Positions 8,162-16,046 of a DNA stretch of 64,000 nt are shown one piece after another (position 1 is the first letter of the stretch; the number at the start of each line of letters is the position of its first letter). Under the pieces are notes generated by a model. The model saw only the letters and a program-made list of their open reading frames with translations. It was not told the DNA's origin and ran no database searches. This stretch comes from Curtobacterium guangdongense. Its GTDB lineage: Bacteria > Actinomycetota > Actinomycetes > Actinomycetales > Microbacteriaceae. Both the position numbers and the translations under genes were made by a program. The stretch is from the NCBI RefSeq assembly GCF_049341845.1, contig NZ_JBMPIT010000003.1:351227-415226 (forward strand), in the 5' to 3' direction.

Positions 8162-8203
8162 GGGTCGGTCGGGGTCCGATCGATTGGGTCGGTCGGGGTC
8201 CGA
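8162..8203. repeat. Two direct 18-bp repeats
   Basis: GGGTCGGTCGGGGTCCGA occurs at 8162-8179 and 8186-8203, 24 bp apart, in the divergent gap between the PAP2 and DUF4383 genes. The spacing is a little over two helical turns, so paired regulator sites are possible; slippage of low-complexity sequence is the alternative. Confidence 0.6.
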
Positions 8204-8348
8204 CACGATACCGTTGTCGGGCCGGTCGAAACCTGGGAGCCAGGGCCCGATCGGCCTGTTGCGGCAGGCAGTGCCCACCCGCGCTGGGCGCACTGCGCCG
8301 CAGGATCCAGCCACGACGAGTCTCGTGGCGCAAGAAGAGGAGACCGAA

Positions 8349-8798
8349 GTGGCCGTCAAGGAACCGAGCATCATCGCATCGCCGAACCGCGGGCTGGCGC
8401 TGACCGTCGGCACCCTGCTCTTCATCTGGGGCGTCCTGGGCTTCTTCTTCGCCGGCGACGGTGGCCACGCGTTCTTCGGCGACTCGGGCGGCATGCTCTG
8501 GAACGCCTTCCAGGTGAACCCGGCACTCGCGTTCCTGTGGACGATCCTCGCTGCAGCGCTCTTCATCGTCGGACTCGGCAACACGATCGGGTCCCGCAAC
8601 GTCAACCTCCTCGTGGGCGTCGTGCTGATCGTGCTCGCGGTGTACGGCTTCGTGTTCGTGAACACCTCGGCCAACGTCTTCGCGCTGAACACCGCCGACA
8701 ACGTCTTCAACGCCATCGTCGGCGTGGTCCTGCTGCTCACCGCGCTCGGTGCCGACAAGCAGAACATCCGCGCGCTCCGCGCCTCGGCGAACGCCTGA
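8349..8798 (+). CDS. DUF4383-like four-helix membrane protein
   Basis: 149 residues with four membrane helices (about 16-36, 58-76, 84-105 and 122-140). The segment NTADNVFNAIVGVVLL matches the DUF4383 end motif. Function unknown. GTG at 8349 was chosen for the AAGAGGAG Shine-Dalgarno sequence ahead of it; the frame is open for another 100 codons upstream but those codons are low-complexity and overlap the divergent PAP2 promoter region. A strong terminator follows within 20 bp. Confidence 0.8.
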   Translation: MAVKEPSIIASPNRGLALTVGTLLFIWGVLGFFFAGDGGHAFFGDSGGMLWNAFQVNPALAFLWTILAAALFIVGLGNTIGSRNVNLLVGVVLIVLAVYGFVFVNTSANVFALNTADNVFNAIVGVVLLLTALGADKQNIRALRASANA

Positions 8799-8814
8799 CG
8801 CCTTCCGCGCCACC

Positions 8815-8850
8815 ACGACGCCCGTCTGCCGCTCGGCAGGCGGGCGTCGT
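8815..8850. terminator. Terminator hairpin after DUF4383 gene
   Basis: ACGACGCCCGTCTGCC pairs with GGCAGGCGGGCGTCGT around a GCTC loop (16-bp stem with one G-T pair). It lies between convergent genes and could serve both. Confidence 0.75.
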
Positions 8851-8890
8851 CGTGTGTGGGGTGGGGCGGACGTCGCGGGAGTTCGGCGCG

Positions 8891-10204
8891 TCAGGACTCG
8901 GGTGCGCTCGTGTCCTTCGGGGCCTCGAGCTGCGTGGCGACGATGCGCGGCGCCTCTGACATGAAGCGCCGGACGTCGAGGTCCACGATGATGTCCTGCG
9001 GGCGCAGCGGTCGGCTCAGGTAGAGCCCCTCGAGCGAGGTCAGCCGCGACAGCGCGACGTACGTCTGCCCGGCGCTGAACACCCGGTTGCCGAGGTCGAC
9101 CACGGCCCGGTCGTAGGTGCTGCCCTGCGACTTGTGGATGGTGACCGCCCAGGCCAGACGCAGGGGGAACTGCTGGAACTCCCCCACCGTGTCCTTCTTC
9201 AGCTCCTTCTTGTCCGCGTCGTAGGAGTACTTGAACTTCTCCCACACCGACGGCTGCACCTCGAAGGACTCCCCGTCGACGTCGACCCACACGGTGTCGC
9301 GGATGGTCTGCACGATCCCGAGCGTGCCGTTCACCCAGCGCTGGTCCGGGTCGTTGCGGAGGAACATCACGTGCGCCCCCGGCTTGAGCTCGAGGGCTTC
9401 GTCCGCGGGGAAGTTCCGCCCACCGAAGTCGCCGTTGACGTCCGCCCTGGCGGTCTTCGTGGCGCCGGGCAGTCGGTCGAGCGCAGCCTTGTTGATCTTC
9501 GCGACGGTGTCGTTCCTGGTGGCGAGCGTGATGGCGTCGTCCGGCGCCGGCCGAGCTCCCGCTTCGTTCAGGCGATTCGCGATGTCCGCGGTGACCCGTC
9601 CGTGCCGCACCGCGGTGAGCATCGCAGCGAAGGCGTCGTCCCGCTGTCGGTGCACGGTCGCGAGCTCGATGATGTTGAGCTCGGCTTCGAGCCACACCTT
9701 CGCGTCGAAGAACCACAACGACCGGTAGTGGTCCGTGAAGTAAGCACGCTCGTCGGAATCTCCGGGGACCGGGGGCAGCTGGTACGGATCGCCGAACATG
9801 ACGACCTGCACCCCGCCGAACGCCTCGAACTGACGCCCGCGGGCCTTGCGGAGCGAGCGGTCCATCGCGTCGAGCAGGTCGGCGTTGACCATCGAGACCT
9901 CGTCGATGACCAGGGTGTCCATCGTGTTGAGGAGCTTGCGGGTCTCCGGTCCCTGTCGCAGTTCGGCGTCGGCGATGAGCCCGATCGGCAGCCGGAACAA
10001 CGAGTGGATCGTCTGGCCGCCGACGTTGAGCGCGGCGACCCCGGTCGGTGCGCAGATCACGACCTGCTTCTCGGTGTTCCACGCCAGGTGGTTCAGCAGC
10101 GTCGACTTCCCGGTGCCGGCGCGGCCGGTGATGAACACGTGGTCGCGCGTCGACTCGATGTACTCGAAGACGGCCCGCTGCTCGGCGCTGAGCTCGACGC
10201 TCAC
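8891..10204 (-). CDS. Pif1-type superfamily 1 DNA helicase
   Basis: 437-residue ATP-dependent helicase. Motifs in order: Walker A GRAGTGKST (near residue 27), APTGVAALNVGG (Ia), Walker B VIDEVSM, GDPYQLPPV (III), THRQ-type motif near residue 188, and C-terminal IHKSQGSTYDRAV (V) and YVALSRL (VI). This is the Pif1/RecD2-like layout without an N-terminal extension. The GTG start overlaps the upstream CopD-CtaG stop (GTGA), so the two are cotranscribed even though copper handling and DNA unwinding have no obvious link. Probable roles are resolving R-loops or G-quadruplexes. Confidence 0.9.
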   Translation of the reverse strand: MSVELSAEQRAVFEYIESTRDHVFITGRAGTGKSTLLNHLAWNTEKQVVICAPTGVAALNVGGQTIHSLFRLPIGLIADAELRQGPETRKLLNTMDTLVIDEVSMVNADLLDAMDRSLRKARGRQFEAFGGVQVVMFGDPYQLPPVPGDSDERAYFTDHYRSLWFFDAKVWLEAELNIIELATVHRQRDDAFAAMLTAVRHGRVTADIANRLNEAGARPAPDDAITLATRNDTVAKINKAALDRLPGATKTARADVNGDFGGRNFPADEALELKPGAHVMFLRNDPDQRWVNGTLGIVQTIRDTVWVDVDGESFEVQPSVWEKFKYSYDADKKELKKDTVGEFQQFPLRLAWAVTIHKSQGSTYDRAVVDLGNRVFSAGQTYVALSRLTSLEGLYLSRPLRPQDIIVDLDVRRFMSEAPRIVATQLEAPKDTSAPES

Positions 10205-12231
10205 GGGGTGCTCGCCTCGGAGTCCGCGCTGACGTCGTCGAAGTCGTCGTCCGCCGTCTGCACGGAACCGTGTTCCGGACCTCGAACCGGGGCGGTGCGC
10301 GGTTCCGTGTCCACTTCGGGGTGCTGCAGCTGACCGGCACCGGCCACCCCCCGGCCCCGCCGCACCCGGACGAGCCCGACGACGAGCACCGTCACGAGCA
10401 GCAGGACGCCGGCGACGACGAGCACGACACCGGCTCGGGCCTGGTCGATCAGGGGGTCAGGGCCCCACGTGCGACCCATCGCACCGAACCACGACGCCTG
10501 CAGCAGCCCGAGGGGGCCCTGCATCGCGATGCCGAGCGACACCAGCCCCGCGGCGACGACGACTGCGCCGACGGCACGCACGAGGAACGCAGGCCACGAC
10601 GGCGTCCTGGCGCCAGCGGCGATCGGCGTGAGGAGCGTCGGGAGTGCCAGGAGCCCGACGAGCAGGAACACCGCGTCGATGACGGTGCGTCCGGTCGGGT
10701 CGCTCGTGGACCAGCGCAGGGCCTGGGTGCCGAGGAAGGCCCACCAGATGCCAGCGAGCAGCAGGAACGCGGGGAACGGTTGCGCGAGGTACCGGACGGC
10801 GGGGTGGTCGACGATGACGTCCGTCCACTCGCGGACACCCGTGCTGTCGTCGTCACGCGGCAGCACCGCGGCACGGATGAGCTGGACGGGCGCCGACGCC
10901 CAGACGAGCCCGGGCACGACGAGCCCGAGGAGCACGTGCGCACCGACGTTCGCGGAGACCAGGAAGCGGTCGTAGTCGTGCAGCGCGCCGGAAGTCGCGA
11001 CGACCAGGCACACGATCGCGATCGCTGCGGCCACGGAACGGCGGGCCGGCCACGACACGCCCCGACGACGCAGGCGGACGACCCCGGCCGCGTACGTCGA
11101 CGCGAGCAGGACGGCCGCCATCAGCCAGAACAGGTCGAGGTTCCAGGACGTCAACCAGCCCCAGGTGCCCGGGGCGTGCGGAAGGAGGTCGTCGGTGAGG
11201 AGCTCCGCCGGGGACGGGTTCGTCGTCTTGCTCAACGCGATCTGGTCGACCGGGGTGGCCGTGCGACCGAGCGCCGCGGCGAACCCGGACGCGACTCCCA
11301 TCACTGCGAGTTCCACGACGACGAGGAGCCAGAACGGACGCGATCGACTCGGCGTCGACACGAGCGAGGCGATCGTCCGACGGCGTTGCACCGCGCCGAG
11401 CACCCCCATGGCGACGATCGCTCCGATCTTCACGAGGATCAGGACGCCGTACGGGGTGAACAGGTTCGACAGCGCGCCGACCCGGATCTGCGCGGAGGCG
11501 ACCCCGGACACGGCGACGAGCACGAAGCACCCGAGCGCGATGCTCGAGTACCGCCCGACGAGCGGTGCCAGACGGTCGGCGGGCACGACCCCGCGGACGA
11601 GCACCAGCATGAGCAGCCCGCCGATCCAGAGCGCCGCACCGACGAGGTGCAACCCGAGGGCCGTGACGGCGGCGTCGTGGCTTGCCGTGCCGGCGGCGTG
11701 CCCCTGCTGCGCGAGTGGGATGAGGCCGATCATCGAGACGCCGGCGGTGAGCGCGACCATGCCCCGCGACCGGACGGCGAAGCACAGCACGGTGACCGCG
11801 GCGGCGACGAGGACGGTGACCAGCCAGGCGAGGCCGAGGTCGGTGCCGGTGAGGAAGACCCCCATCGACTGCCCGAACTGCTCGTCGAGGCTGACCTTCG
11901 ACCCGGCGACGCTCAGGAACGTGAAGAAGGTCGTGACGGCCGAGGCGACCGTCCACACGCCGGCCGAAGCGGCGGCGACGTCGATCGCCCGGTTCCACTC
12001 GGGGGCGGTGCGCGAGAGGCCGACGGTCGCGAAGGCGAGTCCGCCGATCGTGGCGGCGGCGGACAGGTCCACGAAGACCCGGGCGATCGGGAGCCCGAAC
12101 CGCACGACGGCGCCGGGGTCGGCGATGAGGGCGGCGTTCGCTCCCCCGCCGATCACGAGGGCGACGAGGACCGCGACGAACGCGACCAGCACGAGCACGG
12201 CTGGGCCGCTGACACGTGCGATCCGGTTCAC
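10201..12231 (-). CDS. CopD-CtaG fusion: copper transport / cytochrome c oxidase assembly
   Basis: 676-residue polytopic membrane protein. The first half (to about residue 320) has the eight-helix CopD-type copper resistance domain; the second half (about 345-620) is the CtaG/caa3 cytochrome oxidase assembly domain, with conserved helices such as the SWNLDLFWLMAAVLL segment. Such fusions are common in actinobacteria and supply or export copper at the cytoplasmic membrane, probably for cytochrome oxidase. The C-terminal 50 residues are charged and disordered. It is the first gene of a two-gene unit with the Pif1 helicase. Confidence 0.9.
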   Translation of the reverse strand: MNRIARVSGPAVLVLVAFVAVLVALVIGGGANAALIADPGAVVRFGLPIARVFVDLSAAATIGGLAFATVGLSRTAPEWNRAIDVAAASAGVWTVASAVTTFFTFLSVAGSKVSLDEQFGQSMGVFLTGTDLGLAWLVTVLVAAAVTVLCFAVRSRGMVALTAGVSMIGLIPLAQQGHAAGTASHDAAVTALGLHLVGAALWIGGLLMLVLVRGVVPADRLAPLVGRYSSIALGCFVLVAVSGVASAQIRVGALSNLFTPYGVLILVKIGAIVAMGVLGAVQRRRTIASLVSTPSRSRPFWLLVVVELAVMGVASGFAAALGRTATPVDQIALSKTTNPSPAELLTDDLLPHAPGTWGWLTSWNLDLFWLMAAVLLASTYAAGVVRLRRRGVSWPARRSVAAAIAIVCLVVATSGALHDYDRFLVSANVGAHVLLGLVVPGLVWASAPVQLIRAAVLPRDDDSTGVREWTDVIVDHPAVRYLAQPFPAFLLLAGIWWAFLGTQALRWSTSDPTGRTVIDAVFLLVGLLALPTLLTPIAAGARTPSWPAFLVRAVGAVVVAAGLVSLGIAMQGPLGLLQASWFGAMGRTWGPDPLIDQARAGVVLVVAGVLLLVTVLVVGLVRVRRGRGVAGAGQLQHPEVDTEPRTAPVRGPEHGSVQTADDDFDDVSADSEASTP

Positions 12232-12297
12232 CAGGACAGCCTACGGGCGCGCCCGACCCCCGGCAGAATCGCCGGCGGCAGATGTGGAGAACGAACG

Positions 12298-12330
12298 ACG
12301 AAGGGGACGGCGAAACGCCGTCCCCTTCGT
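12298..12330 (-). terminator. Terminator of the HU gene
   Basis: ACGAAGGGGACGGCG pairs perfectly with CGCCGTCCCCTTCGT around an AAA loop (15-bp stem), 12 nt past the HU stop codon. Confidence 0.85.
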
Positions 12331-12342
12331 GCCGGAGCAGTC

Positions 12343-12630
12343 CTACTTGACCGCAGCCTTGAGCTTCGAGCCGGCGCTGACCTTGACCGAGTCGCTCGCG
12401 GCGATCTCGATGGCCTCACCCGTCTGCGGGTTGCGGCCGGTGCGGGCGGCACGGTGCGTCTTCTCGAAGGCGATCCAACCGGGGATCGTGACCTTCGTGC
12501 CGTCGGCGACGGAGCCCGAGACGACGCTGAAGAGTGCGTCGACGACGCCGTTGACGGTGGCCTGGCTCTGGCCGGACTCGGCGGCGACGGCCGCGACGAG
12601 CTCGGTGCGGTTCAGTGACTTGTCAGCCAT
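12343..12630 (-). CDS. hup: HU-family nucleoid DNA-binding protein
   Basis: 95-residue histone-like protein that bends and wraps DNA as a dimer. The start MADKSLNRTELVAAVA, the GWIAFEKTHRAARTGRNPQTG beta-arm and the SVKVSAGSKLKAAVK end are the full canonical HU fold, with no long Lys/Ala tail as in mycobacterial HupB. ATG at 12630 follows GAGGAGG at ideal spacing. Monocistronic, with a perfect terminator. Confidence 0.96.
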   Translation of the reverse strand: MADKSLNRTELVAAVAAESGQSQATVNGVVDALFSVVSGSVADGTKVTIPGWIAFEKTHRAARTGRNPQTGEAIEIAASDSVKVSAGSKLKAAVK

Positions 12631-12963
12631 TGGATGTCCTCCTCGGACTTCTTGCGTATCGGTCGGACGCACGCGGCGCCCGTTGCCCCGGGCGGTTGCC
12701 CGGTGCTTCGGACCAGCGGGCCGGAGCCCGGCGGAACCGGAGTTGAAACTACCAGCAGGGTGGGACGAAACCTGCCGACTCGCCCGGATTTCCGGGCTTG
12801 TTGAGGTGCTGGAGTGACAGATGTGACGAATGTGACGAACTTGTCCCCCGAGAGCGAACCGCGAGCAGACCGCAAGCGGGCCGTGCCCGCACCGCGAGCT
12901 CACCCGCGAACGACGAACGCCCCGCCACCGGTGAGGGTGACGGGGCGTTCGGGAAGCGAGTGC
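12631..12963. other. Intergenic region upstream of hup
   Basis: 333 bp with no gene. It holds the hup leader, a GCCCGGA/TCCGGGC hairpin near 12783-12798, three GTGAC units at 9-bp steps (12814-12836) and the terminator of the ribosomal-protein cluster (12915-12950). No clear -35/-10 pair stands out. Confidence 0.6.
12915..12950 (-). terminator. Terminator of rpmB-rpmG-rpsN
   Basis: GAACGCCCCG (12915-12924) pairs with CGGGGCGTTC (12941-12950), just past the rpsN stop; the loop contains a smaller CACC/GGTG pairing. Confidence 0.75.
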
Positions 12964-13269
12964 TTACCAGGAGCTCTTCGTGATGCCGGGGAGCTCGCCA
13001 CGGTGGGCCATGTCGCGGAAGCGGACACGGCTGATGCCGAACTCACCGAGGTGGCCACGGGGGCGGCCGTCGATGGCGTCGCGGTTGCGGTAGCGGATCG
13101 GCGAGGCGTCGCGGGGGAGCTTCTGCAGCCCCACGCGAGCGGCCTCACGCGACTCGTCCGTGCCGTTCGGGTCCACGAGGGCCTTCTTCAGCTCGAGACG
13201 ACGGTCGGCGTAGCGCGCGATGATCTCGGCGCGCTGGTTGTTCTTCGCGATCTTGCTCTTCTTCGCCAT
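12964..13269 (-). CDS. rpsN: 30S ribosomal protein S14 (zinc-independent form)
   Basis: 101 residues, the long S14 type without the CXXC zinc ribbon. MAKKSKIAKNNQRAEIIARY at the N-terminus and SPIRYRNRDAIDGRPRGHLG are diagnostic. Last gene of the rpmB-rpmG-rpsN cluster, 2 nt after rpmG. In many actinobacteria this zinc-free set backs up zinc-containing paralogues when zinc is scarce; the znu operon lies 1.5 kb away, though I see no Zur box in front of this cluster. Confidence 0.97.
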   Translation of the reverse strand: MAKKSKIAKNNQRAEIIARYADRRLELKKALVDPNGTDESREAARVGLQKLPRDASPIRYRNRDAIDGRPRGHLGEFGISRVRFRDMAHRGELPGITKSSW

Positions 13270-13271
13270 GC

Positions 13272-13442
13272 TTAGCGCTCCTCACGGAAGTCGACGTGCT
13301 TGCGGACCACCGGGTCGTACTTCTTCAGCACGAGACGGTCCGGGTTGTTGCGACGGTTCTTCTTGGTCACGTAGGTGAACCCGGTGCCCGCCGTGGAGCG
13401 GAGCTTGATGATCGGACGAACGTCCTGACCCTTCTTGGCCAT
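13272..13442 (-). CDS. rpmG: 50S ribosomal protein L33 (cysteine-free form)
   Basis: 56 residues: MAKKGQDVRPIIKLRSTAG at the start and KKYDPVVRKHVDFREER at the end. It contains no cysteine, so it is the zinc-independent type. Its ATG overlaps the rpmB stop by one base (TGATG) and rpsN begins 2 nt after its TAA, so the three are tightly coupled. Confidence 0.96.
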   Translation of the reverse strand: MAKKGQDVRPIIKLRSTAGTGFTYVTKKNRRNNPDRLVLKKYDPVVRKHVDFREER

Positions 13443-13678
13443 CAGATCTTCTCCCCACGGGCGAGGAGGTCCTTGACGACGGACTCGATGCCGCGTGCGT
13501 CGATGACCTTGATGCCCTTTGCGCTGAGCGTGAGCGTGACGTTACGACGAAGCGAGGGCACGTAGTACGTCTTCTTCTGCACGTTCGGGTCGAAGCGGCG
13601 CTTCGTCCGGCGGTGCGAGTGCGAGATGTTGTGTCCGAAGCCGGGGGTGGCTCCGGTCACCTGGCACACTGCTGCCAT
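13442..13678 (-). CDS. rpmB: 50S ribosomal protein L28
   Basis: 78 residues with the L28 signature MAAVCQVTGATPGFG and HSHRRTKRRF. Only one cysteine (C5) is present, so no zinc ribbon. First gene of the cluster; ACAGGAGG precedes the ATG at good spacing. Confidence 0.97.
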   Translation of the reverse strand: MAAVCQVTGATPGFGHNISHSHRRTKRRFDPNVQKKTYYVPSLRRNVTLTLSAKGIKVIDARGIESVVKDLLARGEKI

Positions 13679-14009
13679 GGTTTCCTCCTGTTGAGTACCG
13701 TGCGGCCGATCGGCCACACCCAAGGTCACTTGCCTGGCACGCACGCGCGTCGCCACCGACGGTGGTTCTGCGAGGGGGGTGTGCGTGCCGCCCGATCCGG
13801 CCGCGGCGTTCGCGACGGCAGGAGGGCTGAACAACTGGGCCCGCGCGGGCGCGGACCAGCCATCCACATTACGGGACGGCCGGGCGTGTCGCAAGTCGGC
13901 CTCCGGTCTGGAGGCTCGGCTCGGCTCCGCGACGCGACCGCGGCCCTGCAGGTGGTCACGTCCACGGGCCGCACCTGCGTTCCGGACGGAGGCAGGGCCT
14001 CCCGTCCGG
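13679..14009. other. Intergenic region upstream of rpmB
   Basis: 331 bp without a gene. It contains the rpmB leader, a GCCTCC/GGAGGC small hairpin near 13890-13910, several GC palindromes, and a type-B palindrome at 13982-14009. No tRNA cloverleaf or Zur-type AT-rich palindrome was found. Confidence 0.55.
13982..14009. repeat. Palindrome B, short copy at hydrolase 3' end
   Basis: CCGGACGGAGGC pairs with GCCTCCCGTCCGG (one bulged base). It touches the stop codon of the minus-strand hydrolase and probably terminates it. Confidence 0.7.
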
Positions 14010-14705
14010 CTACGGACCGTCCGTGGGTCTCGGTGCCAACGCCTGGACGAGCAGCTCGCCGAGCTGCCTCGGCGCCGTGAACATCGGCCAGTGGCCGGTG
14101 TCGAGTCCGACGATGGTCAGTTCCTCGGTCGCGACGAGCTCCGCCGCCCACGCCTGGTCGTCCGCGACCATGGTCGCGAGCTCCGACGGCCGGATCTCGC
14201 ACGTGATCACCGTCGCCGGGATCGTGTGCCGAGCCGCGTCCGCGTAGTGGAAGCGGTCGACCGGGAGCCGGGCGGGCTCCGGGATCGCGCGGTGCTCGAA
14301 CGCCTCCCGGATCGATGGTGTCATCCCCCGCAGGGTCGCCGGCTCCCAGAAGTCCCACGGCGGCAGGGGCACGACGCCGTCCACGACCGGCAGTTCGTCG
14401 TTGACGCAGCCGCCGGACGGGCCTGGGAAGGTGTCGACGTACAGCAGGTGCCCGACGAGCGACGGACGCTGGTCCGCAGCCATGTACGCGATCGGCCCGG
14501 CGCCGGAGTGTCCCGCGAGCGCGACCGGCTCGTCCGCGGTCGCGACGTCGTCGAGCCGCTCGACGATGGCGGCGACCTGCTCGTCGAGCGTGTCCCCGTC
14601 GCGGGTGAGGGCCTCGACGGAGTGACCGGCCTCGCGGAGGACGGGCAGCACCTCGTCCCACGCGTCCGCTTCGAGCCAGAAGCCCGGCACCAGGATCACG
14701 TGCAT
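14010..14705 (-). CDS. Alpha/beta hydrolase
   Basis: 231-residue cytoplasmic hydrolase of unknown substrate, related to small esterase/RsbQ-like proteins. The N-terminal MHVILVPGFWLEADAWDEVL strand-loop gives the oxyanion region, LAGHSGAG near residue 66 is the nucleophile elbow (Ser), and LDTGHWPMF near residue 208 supplies the catalytic His. The ATG has TAGCGT 7 nt upstream (14713-14718) and no Shine-Dalgarno sequence, implying a leaderless message; that box overlaps the stop codon of zur. Confidence 0.87.
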   Translation of the reverse strand: MHVILVPGFWLEADAWDEVLPVLREAGHSVEALTRDGDTLDEQVAAIVERLDDVATADEPVALAGHSGAGPIAYMAADQRPSLVGHLLYVDTFPGPSGGCVNDELPVVDGVVPLPPWDFWEPATLRGMTPSIREAFEHRAIPEPARLPVDRFHYADAARHTIPATVITCEIRPSELATMVADDQAWAAELVATEELTIVGLDTGHWPMFTAPRQLGELLVQALAPRPTDGP

Positions 14706-14712
14706 GGCGTGG

Positions 14713-14718
14713 ACGCTA
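14713..14718 (-). promoter_or_regulatory. -10 box of leaderless hydrolase gene
   Basis: TAGCGT, 7 nt before the ATG at 14705. The TAG within it is also the stop codon of zur, so the hydrolase promoter lies inside the end of the znu-zur operon. Confidence 0.55.
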
Positions 14719-15135
14719 CGCGGACGCGCTACCGCGTGCTGCCGTGCACGCTGCGCATTCGCCGAAGATGTCGACCACGTGACTGGCGTTCGTGAACCCG
14801 TGCTCAGCGGCGACCTGCTTCGCCCACTGCTCGACCGGGTCGGCCTGGATCTCGACCGTCCGACCGCAGTTCCGACAGATCAGGTGGTGGTGGTGCTTGT
14901 CCGTCGTGCACGCCCGGTACAGCGACTCGCCGTCCTGCTGGAGCGAGTCGGCGTCCCCCTCGGTCGCGAGGTCCGCAAGGGCGCGGTAGACCGTGGCCAG
15001 GCCGATCGTCGAGCCACCTTCCCGGAGGTGCGCGTGCAGCGCCTGTGCGCTGACGAACCCCTCGGTGGAGTCGAGCGCGCCGCGGACGGCTTCGCGCTGC
15101 CAGGTGTTGCGCTTGGGCTTCTGGACGGCGTTCAC
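14716..15135 (-). CDS. zur: Zinc uptake regulator Zur (Fur family)
   Basis: 139-residue metal-dependent repressor. The winged helix covers about residues 10-80 (VSAQALHAHLREGG, GLATVYRALADLA); the dimer domain has HHHHLICRNCG and a C-terminal CAAC, which give the structural and sensory zinc sites. It is the last gene of znuA-znuC-znuB-zur; its GTG overlaps the znuB stop. With zinc bound it should repress the Zur box upstream of znuA and hence itself. Confidence 0.93.
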   Translation of the reverse strand: MNAVQKPKRNTWQREAVRGALDSTEGFVSAQALHAHLREGGSTIGLATVYRALADLATEGDADSLQQDGESLYRACTTDKHHHHLICRNCGRTVEIQADPVEQWAKQVAAEHGFTNASHVVDIFGECAACTAARGSASA

Positions 15136-16046
15136 GCGTTCACTCCTTCCGTGCGACGCGACGGCGCCGCGGTCGTGTCGTGTTCGTCGCGGACCGCGAC
15201 CCGGTCGCGACCCCGTCGTTCCTTCCGGGCACCGACGATCCGGCACACCACCCAGATGGCGAACGAGATCGACGTCACGTACGGGCTGATCGGCAGGCCG
15301 CCGCCGAGTGCCAGCAGGATGCCACCGACGACCGACACGACCGCGAACACCATGCTCAGCACGGGGACCAGGACGGGGTGCACGGTCAGCCGGAGTGCCG
15401 CGGCAGCCGGCGTGACGAGCAGCGAGAGCACGAGCAACGCGCCGACGATCTGCACCGAGACCGCGGTCGCGAGCCCGAGCAGCAGCATGAAGACGAGCGC
15501 CAGGGTGCGGACGGGGACACCGGCAGCGGCTGCGACGTCCGGGTCCACCGACGAGAACATCAGCGGGCGCCAGATGACCAGCAGGGCGATGACGACGATC
15601 GCGCTGATCACGATGAGCGACTGCAGCTGGGGCTGGTCCACCGAGACGATCTGCCCGGTGAGCAGCCCGAACTTGTTGGCCGCACGGCCCTTGTAGAGCG
15701 CCAGGCAGAGGATCCCGAGACCGAGACCGAACGGCATGAGCACAGCGATGATCGAGTTGCGGTCGCGCGCCCGGGAGCCGAGCAGCCCGATGAGCAACGC
15801 CGCGATGACCGACCCGACGAGCGAGCCCGTCACGACGTTCACCCCGAGCAGCAGGGACGCACTGGCACCGGCGAACGAGAGCTCGCTGATGCCGTGCACC
15901 GCGAACGGCATGTTCCGCGCGACGACGAACGGACCGATGAGCCCGCCGACGATGCCGAGCACCGCACCGGCGATGATCGAGTTCTGCACGAGGGTCAGGA
16001 GCTCGCCGTAGTCCTGGAAGGAGAAGATCGTCGACCAGACGTCCAT
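15132..16046 (-). CDS. znuB: Zinc ABC transporter permease ZnuB
   Basis: 304-residue metal-type (ABC-3) permease. About eight helices; conserved features include SIIAGAVLGIVGGLIGPFVV near the N-terminus and the GLATAVSVQIVGALLVLSLL helix. The tail after residue 280 is charged and probably cytoplasmic. Its ATG overlaps the znuC stop (TGATG). Confidence 0.93.
   Translation of the reverse strand: MDVWSTIFSFQDYGELLTLVQNSIIAGAVLGIVGGLIGPFVVARNMPFAVHGISELSFAGASASLLLGVNVVTGSLVGSVIAALLIGLLGSRARDRNSIIAVLMPFGLGLGILCLALYKGRAANKFGLLTGQIVSVDQPQLQSLIVISAIVVIALLVIWRPLMFSSVDPDVAAAAGVPVRTLALVFMLLLGLATAVSVQIVGALLVLSLLVTPAAAALRLTVHPVLVPVLSMVFAVVSVVGGILLALGGGLPISPYVTSISFAIWVVCRIVGARKERRGRDRVAVRDEHDTTAAPSRRTEGVNA

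Noticed and set aside
7089..10340. A 1083-codon minus-strand frame
   Set aside because: Runs across PAP2, DUF4383 and the Pif1 helicase in the wrong frame; low-complexity Arg-rich translation.
13679..13790. Zur box upstream of rpmB
   Set aside because: No AT-rich palindrome like that at znuA was found, so zinc control of the cluster is not claimed.
13800..13900. A tRNA gene near rpmB
   Set aside because: GC-rich stems are present but no T-arm/anticodon arrangement or CCA-compatible acceptor stem could be made.
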